From Azoarcus sp. KH32C (lineage in GTDB: Bacteria > Pseudomonadota > Gammaproteobacteria > Burkholderiales > Rhodocyclaceae): 64,000 nt of DNA. The stretch covers positions 2,976,001 through 3,040,000 of the forward strand of contig NC_020516.1 of NCBI RefSeq assembly GCF_000349945.1. The letters are read 5' to 3'. The translations under genes were made by a program, and so were the position numbers. Under the pieces are notes generated by a model that saw only the letters and a list, made by a program, of their open reading frames with translations, was not told the origin of the DNA and searched no databases. Positions 7,923-16,272 of the stretch are shown here, in pieces (positions within the stretch are counted from its first letter, which is position 1; each line of letters begins with the position of its first letter).

Positions 7923-9365
7923 ATGACTCTTGGAATCGAGTTGCGCTTGCGTCAGCACCTCGCCATCACGCCGCAGATCCAGCAGGCCCTGCGGCTGTTG
8001 CAATTGCCTTCCCAGGAATTCGCCCAGGAAGTCGAGCAGGCCATGACGAGCAATCCCTTTCTCGAAGAAGACTCGGACGCGCCCTCACCGTCCCCTGCGA
8101 TGCCGATGGGGGGCGACCGCGGCGAGATCCGGGCGCCCCCTGTCGAGACCGGAGATTCGCCGATACCGGCGGCGCTTCACGAGATGATCGGCCGCTCACG
8201 CAACAACGGGAGCGACGAGGAGCATGACTGGACCGAATGGACCGAGGCGCCGCTGACCCTGCGCGACAACTTGCGCAGCCAGCTGATGTTGTCGCCCATG
8301 GGCGATCGCGACCGGACCCTGGCGCACATGGTGATCGACGAACTGTCGGAAGCCGGATATCTGGAAACCCCGCTGGAGGAGCTAGCGGAATTGATCTCGC
8401 CGGAAGAGGAAGTCGATACCTGCGAATTGGGTGCGGCGCTGAAGCTCGTCCAGCAACTCGAACCGCCCGGCATCGCCGCACGGTCGCTCCAGGAATGCCT
8501 GCATCTTCAATTGCAGGCGCTACCGGCCACGACCCCCAGCCGTGCCCTCGCGCTCGAACTGGTGGGTAAACATTTCGACCTGCTCGCGCGCCGCGAATTC
8601 ACGCGGCTGCAGCAGATTCTCGGTTGCGGAGAGGACGCCCTGCACGGCGCCCGCGCCTTGATCCGTACGCTGGACCCGCGTCCCGGGCGCAGCTTTGCGC
8701 CGGACAATACGCGCTATGTCGTGCCGGACATCATCGTGACACTCCAGCGTGGACGCTGGGTCGCGACGCTGAACCCGGCCGTCCAGCCCCAAGTGCGGAT
8801 CAATCGCGCCTATGCGGAGATCGCCGCCAGCCGCGGCGGCTGCGGGGCGTCCTTCTCCCGCCTGCTTCAGGAAGCGCGCTGGTTGTTGCGCAACGTCGAA
8901 CAGCGCTTCAACACGATCCAGCGCGTTGCCGATGCGATCGTCGTCCGCCAGCGGGTGTTCTTCAGCTACGGCGAGGCGGCGATGAAGCCGATGGCGCTGA
9001 AGGACATCGCGACCGAACTCGGCTTGCACGAATCGACCGTCTGTCGGGTCACGAACGGTAAATACATGGCGACGCCGCGCGGGCTCTTCGAGTTCAAGTA
9101 CTTCTTCTCGCGCCAGCTCGCGACCGAGGACGGCGGGACCTGCTCCGCCACCGCCATCCGCGCGTTGCTCAAGGAGTTGATCGCCGCCGAGGACCCGCAT
9201 GCGCCGCTTTCGGACGCACAGCTCGCACGCGTGCTGGCCGACCAGGGTTTTCGACTTGCACGGCGCACGGTGACCAAATACCGCACGTTGATGCGGATTC
9301 CGAGCGTCGAGTTGCGTCGCGTCGCCGGGCGGGCTGCGCCCGGCCAGCAGAAACCGGCCGCCTGA
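7923..9365 (+). CDS. rpoN: RNA polymerase sigma-54 factor, accessory paralogue
   Basis: 480-aa sigma-54 factor, near the usual length. Region I is a Gln/Leu-rich activator-responsive segment (LRLRQHLAITPQIQQALRLL, about 5-24, continuing to NPFLEED), followed by an acidic linker and the core-binding part. The helix-turn-helix that reads the -12 element is near 355-395 (LGLHESTVCRVTNGKYM). The RpoN box that contacts -24 is present as ARRTVTKYR (446-454). ATG 7923 has Shine-Dalgarno AAGGAG. None of the usual rpoN neighbours (lptB, hpf, ptsN, rapZ) is nearby, so I take it as a second copy; a housekeeping rpoN elsewhere is assumed, not seen. No AAA+ enhancer-binding protein lies in the window, so its activator must be encoded elsewhere. 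Confidence 0.95.
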   Translation: MTLGIELRLRQHLAITPQIQQALRLLQLPSQEFAQEVEQAMTSNPFLEEDSDAPSPSPAMPMGGDRGEIRAPPVETGDSPIPAALHEMIGRSRNNGSDEEHDWTEWTEAPLTLRDNLRSQLMLSPMGDRDRTLAHMVIDELSEAGYLETPLEELAELISPEEEVDTCELGAALKLVQQLEPPGIAARSLQECLHLQLQALPATTPSRALALELVGKHFDLLARREFTRLQQILGCGEDALHGARALIRTLDPRPGRSFAPDNTRYVVPDIIVTLQRGRWVATLNPAVQPQVRINRAYAEIAASRGGCGASFSRLLQEARWLLRNVEQRFNTIQRVADAIVVRQRVFFSYGEAAMKPMALKDIATELGLHESTVCRVTNGKYMATPRGLFEFKYFFSRQLATEDGGTCSATAIRALLKELIAAEDPHAPLSDAQLARVLADQGFRLARRTVTKYRTLMRIPSVELRRVAGRAAPGQQKPAA

Positions 9366-9402
9366 GCGGCGCCGGGGAGATTGATCCGCAGGGGAGAACA
9401 TC

Positions 9403-9924
9403 GTGTCCACCATCATCGCCGGGCATTTCGATCATGTGGAACAGCTGCAGGAGGCGATCAAAGAACTCAGCCTCCATGGCTTTTCCCCGGCCGAGTACGC
9501 GATCTATCATCTGACGCCACCCGGGCAGGACGGCCTTTATTTCCTCGGCGGAGATTCAGGCAGCGATGAAGGCGGCCGCGGCGCAGTCATGGACGCTGCC
9601 GCGTTCGGCGGCCACCGCGCGCCGGCCGAAGCGCTTGCCGGCACCGGCGTCGGGGCCTATCTGGGCGCTCTTTCCGCTGCGATGAACCGCATGGAGGCGG
9701 CGGACGCGAACGTCGCCATCATCGAGGCCCCGGCGGACCCGCCGGGCGGCCAGATGCTTGCGATCAACGTCGACCGTCCCGGCGCCGAGGCGCTGGCGGT
9801 GACGATCCTCGGCCAAACACTCGCACGTCGGGTTAATCGAACCAGCGGGCAGTGGGCCGAAGGCCGGTGGTGCGACTTCGATCCGCGCCAGCCCCTGCTG
9901 ACGCTGCTCAAGCGCGATCCCTGA
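9403..9924 (+). CDS. Conserved stress-linked protein of unknown function
   Basis: 173-aa soluble protein beginning with GTG, with Shine-Dalgarno GGGGAGA. It lies 37 bases after rpoN and is probably cotranscribed. The N-terminus (MSTIIAGHFDHVEQLQEAI) and the phrase GFSPAEYAIYHL resemble a small betaproteobacterial family in which an N-terminal alpha/beta module that senses or binds an unknown ligand is followed by a glycine/alanine-rich middle and a C-terminal repeat of the module (LAINVDRPGAEALAVTILGQ). The C-terminus ends in a WCDFDPRQPL-type motif. The family resemblance is from memory; no biochemical function is known to me. Confidence 0.75.
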   Translation: MSTIIAGHFDHVEQLQEAIKELSLHGFSPAEYAIYHLTPPGQDGLYFLGGDSGSDEGGRGAVMDAAAFGGHRAPAEALAGTGVGAYLGALSAAMNRMEAADANVAIIEAPADPPGGQMLAINVDRPGAEALAVTILGQTLARRVNRTSGQWAEGRWCDFDPRQPLLTLLKRDP

Positions 9925-9943
9925 TCCGGCGGGGGGAACGGCG

Positions 9944-11062
9944 ATGCACGTGTCCGACGTCACGATGTTCTATACCGCGCGCAGCGGCGGAATCCGCCGT
10001 TACCTGCGCGAAAAGCGCCGCTGGCTGCAGTCGCACCCCGGCTTCCGCCACTCGCTCGTGCTGCCGCGGGCGGCTGCCGCGGCCGGCGAATGCACGATGG
10101 AAGTGCCGAGCGTGCCACTCCCCTTCTCGCAGGGCTACCGCTTGCCGCTGGCGCGGACGGCGGCGGTGCGCGCGTTGGCGGCACTGCGCCCGAACGTGAT
10201 CGAGGCTGGCGACCCTTACCAGTTCGCCTGGGCGGCGCTCGATGCCGGCCAGGCCCTGGGCGTGCCCGTGATCGGTTTCTACCACTCCGACATTCCGCGG
10301 CTGGTGGGGCGCGTCGGCGGCGCCCACGCGGCGCGCTTGGCGGAATCCTACGTCCGGCGGCTCTATGGCCGCTTCGACCTGGTGCTCGCGCCGAGCTCGT
10401 GCATGGCGCAGCGGCTGCGCGCCGTCGGCATTGCGCGCGTCGAACAGCAGCCGCTGGGCGTCGATACGACCGTTTTCCGACCGGCTCTACGCGACGAAGC
10501 ATGGCGCAGCCTTCTCGCGATCGGCGAAGGCGAGCGAATGCTGGTCTTCGTCGGCCGCTTCGCCTCGGAAAAGAACCTTCCGGTGTTGTATTCGATGATG
10601 GACCGTCTGGGGCCGGGCTACCGGCTGGTGCTCGTCGGCAACGGCGGCGCCGTACCGGCGCGCGACGACGTCCGTGTCGTGTCCTACATTACCGATCCGG
10701 GCCGGCTGGCGAGGCTGGTCGCGAGCTGCGATCTCTTCGTGCACGCTGGCGACCAGGAAACTTTCGGGCTCGCGCCGCTCGAGGCCATGGCCTGCGGTCT
10801 GCCGGTGGTCGCGGCCCGCGCGGGAGGGCTGGCGGAGCTCGTCGACGACGAGGTCGGACGCACCGTGCCCTTCATCGATTTCGCGGCCCTGGCCGACGGA
10901 ATGGCGGACGCGGTGCGCGAAGTGTGCGTGGAGGAGCGTCGCCGGACCCTGGGCGACAACGCCCGCCGCAGGGCCGAGGGCTACGACTGGGATCGCATTC
11001 TTCCCGACATCGTCGGGCGCTACATCAAACTGGGTGCGAGAACGACGCCGAGGCTCATGTGA
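9944..11062 (+). CDS. GT4-family glycosyltransferase
   Basis: 372-aa GT-B-fold glycosyltransferase. The N-terminal Rossmann half begins with the donor/acceptor loop SGGIRRYLREK. The C-terminal half has the GT4 signature: FVGRFASEKN (about 203-212), then HAGDQETFGLAPLEAMACGLPVV (in pieces, about 267-289), whose two glutamates bind the donor nucleotide sugar. ATG 9944 has Shine-Dalgarno GGGGGGA. It is followed with a 4-base overlap by the DUF2334 gene. It likely transfers a sugar to a lipid or polysaccharide at the inner membrane; donor and acceptor cannot be told from sequence. Confidence 0.88.
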   Translation: MHVSDVTMFYTARSGGIRRYLREKRRWLQSHPGFRHSLVLPRAAAAAGECTMEVPSVPLPFSQGYRLPLARTAAVRALAALRPNVIEAGDPYQFAWAALDAGQALGVPVIGFYHSDIPRLVGRVGGAHAARLAESYVRRLYGRFDLVLAPSSCMAQRLRAVGIARVEQQPLGVDTTVFRPALRDEAWRSLLAIGEGERMLVFVGRFASEKNLPVLYSMMDRLGPGYRLVLVGNGGAVPARDDVRVVSYITDPGRLARLVASCDLFVHAGDQETFGLAPLEAMACGLPVVAARAGGLAELVDDEVGRTVPFIDFAALADGMADAVREVCVEERRRTLGDNARRRAEGYDWDRILPDIVGRYIKLGARTTPRLM

Positions 11063-11928
11063 CAGCGGATCCGGCCTCTCCTGCCAGCCTGCCCCCCGCG
11101 GTGTGCGTAAGCCTCCATGACGTTGCGCCGGAGACCTGGCCGCGTTGTGAATGTTTGCTCAATGCCGTCGCGGCGGTCGCGCGCGTGCCGCTGACGCTGC
11201 TCGTGGTGCCGAACTATCATCGCCACGGGGACGACATTCCGCGCTGGTACCACGAGATGCTGCAGGACCGGCGTGCGATGGGCGACGAGCTCGCGCTGCA
11301 CGGTTATGTGCACTACGACGAGGCGGCGCGGCCGCATGGCCCCATCGATTGGTGGCGGCGACGTGTCCTGACCGCAGGCGAGGGCGAATTTGCCTCGCTG
11401 GGCAGGCGTGCCACGGAAGGACGCCTGGCCGCAGGTCTCGACTGGTTTCAGCATCAGGGCTGGACACCGAAGGGATTCGTCGCGCCGGCCTGGCTGTTGA
11501 GCGAGGGCGCCTGGCGGGCGCTCGAGACATCTCCCTTTGCCTACACGACGACGGCGGACGCGATTCATCTGCTGCATCCGCGGCGCAAGCTGGCTACGCG
11601 ATCGCTCGTCTACAGCACACGCAGCCCTCTGCGGCGGACCCTGTCGCTCGCCTGGAACGGGCATCGGCAAGCGGCGGCGGCCGGCACGCCGGTGCGGCTG
11701 GCCCTGCATCCGAACGACAGCCGTTATCCCGAAGTGATCGCACAAGTGCAAGGCTTGCTCGAACGGCTGCTGCGCGATCGAACGCCAATGACCAAGGCCG
11801 ACTTCGTCGCACGCCAGCAGGCCTTCGACGCCGCCAACCCGGGCGTCGTTCAGGGTTTGATCACCGCCAGCGACAGCAGCGCGACGCCGCCGCCGAGGGC
11901 CACCCCGGCCAGCACGTCGCTCGGGTAA
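11059..11928 (+). CDS. DUF2334 polysaccharide-deacetylase-like protein with altered C-terminus
   Basis: 289-aa protein of the DUF2334 (NodB-like) type. The metal/catalytic start VSLHDVAPETW and later HGYVHYDEAA are visible, as is the C-terminal HPNDSRYPEV. These are hallmarks of carbohydrate-esterase-4-like folds, though activity of DUF2334 proteins is mostly unproven. GTG 11059 overlaps the glycosyltransferase stop (GTGA). The last 25 or so residues (ITASDSSATPPPRATPAST) look non-native: they are read antisense through the PAP2 remnant on the other strand, suggesting that a rearrangement removed the original 3' end. Probably works with the glycosyltransferase on an exported glycan. Confidence 0.8.
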   Translation: MTADPASPASLPPAVCVSLHDVAPETWPRCECLLNAVAAVARVPLTLLVVPNYHRHGDDIPRWYHEMLQDRRAMGDELALHGYVHYDEAARPHGPIDWWRRRVLTAGEGEFASLGRRATEGRLAAGLDWFQHQGWTPKGFVAPAWLLSEGAWRALETSPFAYTTTADAIHLLHPRRKLATRSLVYSTRSPLRRTLSLAWNGHRQAAAAGTPVRLALHPNDSRYPEVIAQVQGLLERLLRDRTPMTKADFVARQQAFDAANPGVVQGLITASDSSATPPPRATPASTSLG

Positions 11929-11990
11929 TGCAGCCCGAGCACCATGCGCGCGAATCCTTCGAACAGGGACTCAGGCCGCGGTTGCCACAT
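11850..11990 (-). pseudogene. PAP2 phosphatase 3' remnant
   Basis: The minus strand reads ARMVLGLHYPSDVLAGVALG and then a hydrophobic end, which is the third motif (SRx5HxxxD type) and last membrane helix of a PAP2 acid phosphatase. The earlier motifs (KxxxxxxRP, PSGH) are absent; their place is taken by the glycosyltransferase gene, whose stop at 11971 interrupts. About 46 codons remain, of a family usually over 180 aa. The motif serine is already replaced by alanine. The remnant overlaps the end of the DUF2334 gene antisense by 79 bases. Confidence 0.75.
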
Positions 11991-13149
11991 GGGCGATGCT
12001 GCTGTGCCGGGTGGCGAATTGAACCAACTGCGCTTCGAAGCGGCCGAGAATGAGCGGCCAGGCCAGCTCCAGAGCGATGTCGCGCGCATTCGCGCCAAAA
12101 AGGCGCCGCGTGTCGTCCAGAAGGGCCAGGGCTCGTGCGGCCGCGATGAAGGCGCTGGGCCCGTCCGCCGTGCTGACGACGCTCGCCGCCGCACGATCCT
12201 TGAGATGTTCGCCGGCGGCGCCGATGTCGTAGGCGACGATCGGAAGGGCGCTCGCCATCGCTTCGAGCACGACGTTACCGAAGGTCTCGCTCAAGCTGGG
12301 AAACAGGAACAGGTCGGCCGAGGCGTAGTGCATCGCGAGATCCTCGCCGCGCTGGATGCCGACGAAACGTTCGCCCGAGTCGGCTTCCCCTTCGTCGGCA
12401 CGCTGCAGATTCGCGCGCAGCGGTCCGTCGCCAACCCACACGAGGCGCGCGTCGGGTCTGAGCTCTCTGATCGCGCGGAAGGCCGCCCGTACGAGCGCCG
12501 GGTCCTTCTCCGGCGCAAGCCGGCCGACGTGCAGGACCACCAGGTGCTCGTCGCCGACGCCCCATGCAACGCGCAACTGCCGACTCCGACGTAGCGGCGA
12601 GAAGAGCTGCGTGTCGACGCCGCGCCCCACGCACGCGAGTTTGCGATAACCCCTCTGCGTCATCTCGTCGGCCAGGGCGCGCGTCGGGACGAAGGTGACA
12701 TCGCTATGGTTGTGAAAAGCGCGCAGCGCGGCAGCGATGATCCCGGCGAGCGGCCCGAGCCGGTAGTAGCCGCTGTACTTCTGGAAATGCGTGCGGTAAT
12801 CGGTGGTGACCGGGATGTCGAGTTGGCGGGCGGCCACCAGCGCCGACCAGCCCAGCGGCCCCTCGGTGACGATATGGACGACGTCCGGCCGGACCTCACG
12901 CCAGCGCTGCAGCAGGCGCAGCGGCGCCGGCAGGCCGAACTGCAGCCCCGGGTAGCGCGGCAGCGGCAGGCCGCGCACGAGCATCGCGTCTTCATGGCCC
13001 TGGTCGGCGCCTTGCCGCGGGCGGACCACGCTCACCCGGTGACCGCGTTCGCGCAAATGATGGACCGCGCGCTCGACCGTGAGCGCGACGCCGTTGAGTT
13101 CAGGCGGATAGGTCTCGGTGACGATCGCGATCGACATGCCGTGTTCCAT
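11971..13149 (-). CDS. GT4-family glycosyltransferase (mannosyltransferase-like)
   Basis: 392-aa GT-B glycosyltransferase resembling the GDP-mannose/UDP-sugar lipid transferases (MgtA/PimB/SQD2 group). N-terminus IVTETYPPELNGVALTVERA carries the donor-binding glycine loop; GRLAPEKDPALV and FPSLSETFGNVVLEAMAS are the GT4 phosphate- and nucleotide-binding signatures. ATG 13149 is preferred to the Met at residue 5 because of Shine-Dalgarno AAGGAG eight bases upstream. Transcribed leftward from its own sigma-54-type promoter at 13206-13219, divergent from the ferritin-like gene. Function is likely glycolipid synthesis in the inner membrane leaflet; specificity is unknown. Confidence 0.88.
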   Translation of the reverse strand: MEHGMSIAIVTETYPPELNGVALTVERAVHHLRERGHRVSVVRPRQGADQGHEDAMLVRGLPLPRYPGLQFGLPAPLRLLQRWREVRPDVVHIVTEGPLGWSALVAARQLDIPVTTDYRTHFQKYSGYYRLGPLAGIIAAALRAFHNHSDVTFVPTRALADEMTQRGYRKLACVGRGVDTQLFSPLRRSRQLRVAWGVGDEHLVVLHVGRLAPEKDPALVRAAFRAIRELRPDARLVWVGDGPLRANLQRADEGEADSGERFVGIQRGEDLAMHYASADLFLFPSLSETFGNVVLEAMASALPIVAYDIGAAGEHLKDRAAASVVSTADGPSAFIAAARALALLDDTRRLFGANARDIALELAWPLILGRFEAQLVQFATRHSSIAHVATAA

Positions 13150-13205
13150 ATTCTTCTCCTTCGCACGGAATCCGGCACGGGATCCTTGGCCGGCCGCCAG
13201 CCTAG

Positions 13206-13219
13206 GCAAATGGCGTTCC
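13206..13219 (-). promoter_or_regulatory. Sigma-54-type promoter for the leftward glycosyltransferase
   Basis: Minus-strand GGAACGCCATTTGC fits the -24/-12 core with one substitution in GGCACG. It lies about 57 bases before ATG 13149. Confidence 0.75.
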
Positions 13220-13358
13220 CGCGACAGCCGCGCGCACGGTCGTTTTCCCGCCCGAAAGGCCGCGCCGGCGGCGGAAAAATGTACATGCGGCTGTCGAATT
13301 TGCAGCGGGTTTACGCGGGGCGTGGAGGGCGGATACCGGTGATCCGGGAGGCTGTTCG

Positions 13359-13372
13359 GGAACACCGTTTGC
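13359..13372 (+). promoter_or_regulatory. Sigma-54-type promoter for the ferritin-like operon
   Basis: GGAACACCGTTTGC has GG and GC separated by ten bases and a full TTGC. It ends 38 bases before ATG 13411. Confidence 0.75.
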
Positions 13373-13410
13373 TGAAACAGCCGCGTTCTCGACGACCAGG
13401 AGCAGACAAA

Positions 13411-13971
13411 ATGGCTATGCAACAACCCCCTACCCTGTCCGATGTCCAGACGCTGCGCCAACGCGCGCGCAACCACCCCGAAGAAGGCGCGCTGACGGAG
13501 AACTACGGCGGCGACCGCGACACGATCCTGCGCATCCTCAATGAGGCGCTGGCGACCGAGATCGTCTGCAGCCTGCGCTACCGTCGTCATTACTACACGG
13601 CCAAGGGAATCGCTTCGTCGGCGGTGGCCGCGGAATTCCTCGAGCACGCGATGCAGGAGGACGGGCATGCGGGCCAGTTCGCCGAACGGATCACGCAACT
13701 CGGCGGCGAACCGGACTTCTCGCCCGATACGCTGTCCGCGCGCAGCCATGCGGAGTACGTCGAAGGCAAGACCCTGCAGGACATGATCCGCGAAGACTTG
13801 GTCGCCGAGCGGGTGGCGATCGAAAGCTATCGCGAGATCATCCAGTACATCGGGCTGACGGACCCCACGACGCGGCGGCTGTTCGAGGAGGTGCTCGCGG
13901 TCGAGGAAGAGCATGCCGACGACCTGTTGAGCCTCATTCAGCAGATCGGCGAACCGCGGAAGCGCAATTGA
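13411..13971 (+). CDS. Ferritin-like (bacterioferritin/Dps-related) protein
   Basis: 186-aa four-helix protein of the ferritin-like superfamily, close to bacterioferritin. Helix residues that would form a di-iron site are visible: NEALATEIVCSLRYRRHYY (first Glu), EFLEHAMQEDGHAGQFAERI (ExxxxxxGH), DLVAERVAIESYREII and EEVLAVEEEHADDLL (ExxH). Such proteins oxidise and store iron and protect against peroxide. ATG 13411 has Shine-Dalgarno AGGAG. It heads an apparent operon with the phospholipase D-VTT fusion (12 bases apart), EEP hydrolase and perhaps the ChaB-like gene. Cytoplasmic. Confidence 0.88.
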   Translation: MAMQQPPTLSDVQTLRQRARNHPEEGALTENYGGDRDTILRILNEALATEIVCSLRYRRHYYTAKGIASSAVAAEFLEHAMQEDGHAGQFAERITQLGGEPDFSPDTLSARSHAEYVEGKTLQDMIREDLVAERVAIESYREIIQYIGLTDPTTRRLFEEVLAVEEEHADDLLSLIQQIGEPRKRN

Positions 13972-13983
13972 GTCGCGGGAAGC

Positions 13984-16272
13984 ATGATTCGTCCGCACTA
14001 CCCCTTGCTTCGCGATGACCGCGGTGTGGCGAGCGGCACTGCGGGAGGCGTGATGCCGGATCCGACCAGCCGCTTCCGTCCCGGCCGAAACTGCTGCACG
14101 GTGGCGCGGGCCAATCGCGCCGGCCTGATTGTCGACGGAGAGGATTTCTTCCGCAGCTTCTGGCTCGCGGCCGAGCAGGCGACGCGCTCGATCGCAATTC
14201 TGGCCTGGGATTTCAACAGCAACACGCGCCTGCGCTTCGACGAAATCGAGGACGGCGTGCCCGGGCGCCTCGGCGACTTCCTGAACTGGCTCGCCCGTCG
14301 CCGTCGCAGCCTGCACATCCACATCCTCGACTGGGACTACCCGATGGTCTTCGGCACCGACCGGGAGTTTCCGCAGCTCTACGGCATCGGCTGGCGCCCG
14401 CACCGCCGCATCGACCTCGCCTTTGACGACACGCATCCGCTGATCGCGTCACACCATCAGAAGATCATCGTCATCGACGACGCCTTCGCCTTGATCGGCG
14501 GCTTCGACCTCACCGAAAGGCGTTGGGATACCCGCGATCACCGCGCGGGCGATCCTCGCCGTGCCTGCAACGGCGTCCCTTACCCGCCCTTCCATGACAT
14601 GGCGATGGCGGTCGACGGCAGGGCCGCGCTGGCGCTGGGCGAGATCGTCCGCGCACGTTGGCTGGCCGCCACCGGCAGCACCCTGCCCCGCCCGCCGCGC
14701 ACTCCGATCGAGGTGAAATGGCCGCTCGGGCTGCCGGTGCGCTTCACGGACATCGACATCGCGGTCGCACGCACGCTGCCGCCGACCGACGACCGGCCCG
14801 CCGTCACGGAAGTGGAAGCGCTGTACCTCGACATGATCGCGGCCGCCCGCAAGCACATCTACATCGAAAACCAGTACTTCACCGTCGGCAGCATCGGCGA
14901 AGCACTCGCCGCGCGACTGAAGGAAGCGGACGGCCCCGAGATCGTCGTCGTCGTGCGGCTCTTCAGCCACGGCTGGCTGGAGGAGCACACCATGCACGTG
15001 TTGCGCACGCGGCTCGTGCAGCGCCTGCACCAGGCCGACCGCCACGGCCACTTCCACGTCTACTACCCGCACATCGACGGCCTGGCCGACGGGACGTGCA
15101 TCGACCTGCACTCCAAGCTGATGATCGTCGACGACGAGATCCTTCGCGTCGGATCGGCCAATCTCAGCAACCGCTCGATGGGCATGGATACCGAATGCGA
15201 CGCCGCGCTCGAAGCGCGGGGCGATGCCCGGGTCGCGCGCGCCATCGCGGGCTTTCGCAACGAGCTGCTCGCCGAGCATCTCGACACGCCTGTCGCCGAC
15301 GTGGAAGCGGCGATGCTCAGGCGCGGCAGCATCGCCGCCGTGATCGACGAGCTCGCGCACGGATGCCGCAGCCTCAAGCCGCTCGAAGGTCTGCCCGAGT
15401 GGTCGGAATCGGTGGCCGACCTCGCACGGGTGGGCGATCCCGGACAGCCGGTCACGCTCGAAGCCCTGATCGAGGAGTTCGCGCCCGAGGCTGTGCTGCC
15501 CCCGCCCGACGGCCAGGCTCCGCTACCCGACGACGGTCTGCACGCGGGGATCGCGAGCAATCCGGCCGTGCGACACGCGGCCGCGCGTGTCGTCGCCATC
15601 GGCGCCGTGATGATCGCGCTGGTCGCCGTGTGGCACTACACGCCGCTTTCGCACTGGACCGACCCTGCGCGCATCACGGTGCTCGCCCGCGAGTTCGCGC
15701 ACCAGCCGGCGGCGCCGCTCGTGATCATGTTCGCCTACACGCCGGCCTGCCTGCTGATGTTCCCGCGGCCTTTGATCACGCTCGCCGCGGTGGTCGCCTT
15801 CGGCCCGATACCCGGCTTCGTGTTTTCGATCTCGGGCATCCTGCTCGCGGCGCTGCTCACCTACGTTGCGGGCCTCACGCTGCCCAAGGAAACGGTGCGC
15901 CGCCTCGGCGGACCGAGACTGCGGCATATCACCGAAACGCTGCGCCGTCGCGGGCTCATCGCCGTGACCGCGCTGCGGCTGGTGCCCTTGGCGCCGTTCG
16001 CGGTCGAAGGCGTGGTCGCAGCCGCCATCGGCATCCACGTGACGACCTTCCTGGTCGGGACACTCATCGGAATGCTGCCGGGGACGCTCGCGACCACGGT
16101 GTTCGGGCACCAGTTGCAGGCCGCCCTGCACGACCCGTCGCGCATCGATTACGGCTTGATCGCCGTCGCGGTCGCGGGCTTCGCAACGATCACGCTCGTG
16201 GTACGCCGCTGGCTCGTTTCGCAGCTGCACCGCCCACACGGCCATGCCATTCACGACAAGCGGACTCGCTAG
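13984..16272 (+). CDS. Phospholipase D-like / VTT (DedA-type) membrane fusion protein
   Basis: 762-aa protein. Residues 1 to about 500 form a phospholipase D module with two HKD motifs (HHQKIIVID near 157 and LHSKLMIVDD near 376), as in cardiolipin synthases. The C-terminal 200 residues form a VTT/SNARE-associated (DedA/TVP38-like) membrane domain with about five hydrophobic helices (for example PLVIMFAYTPACLLMF and PLAPFAVEGVVAAAIGIH). A linker of about 50 acidic and proline-rich residues joins them. Likely role: phospholipid headgroup transfer coupled to lipid scrambling or flipping at the inner membrane (family-based inference). Followed with 29 bases overlap by the EEP gene. Confidence 0.88.
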   Translation: MIRPHYPLLRDDRGVASGTAGGVMPDPTSRFRPGRNCCTVARANRAGLIVDGEDFFRSFWLAAEQATRSIAILAWDFNSNTRLRFDEIEDGVPGRLGDFLNWLARRRRSLHIHILDWDYPMVFGTDREFPQLYGIGWRPHRRIDLAFDDTHPLIASHHQKIIVIDDAFALIGGFDLTERRWDTRDHRAGDPRRACNGVPYPPFHDMAMAVDGRAALALGEIVRARWLAATGSTLPRPPRTPIEVKWPLGLPVRFTDIDIAVARTLPPTDDRPAVTEVEALYLDMIAAARKHIYIENQYFTVGSIGEALAARLKEADGPEIVVVVRLFSHGWLEEHTMHVLRTRLVQRLHQADRHGHFHVYYPHIDGLADGTCIDLHSKLMIVDDEILRVGSANLSNRSMGMDTECDAALEARGDARVARAIAGFRNELLAEHLDTPVADVEAAMLRRGSIAAVIDELAHGCRSLKPLEGLPEWSESVADLARVGDPGQPVTLEALIEEFAPEAVLPPPDGQAPLPDDGLHAGIASNPAVRHAAARVVAIGAVMIALVAVWHYTPLSHWTDPARITVLAREFAHQPAAPLVIMFAYTPACLLMFPRPLITLAAVVAFGPIPGFVFSISGILLAALLTYVAGLTLPKETVRRLGGPRLRHITETLRRRGLIAVTALRLVPLAPFAVEGVVAAAIGIHVTTFLVGTLIGMLPGTLATTVFGHQLQAALHDPSRIDYGLIAVAVAGFATITLVVRRWLVSQLHRPHGHAIHDKRTR

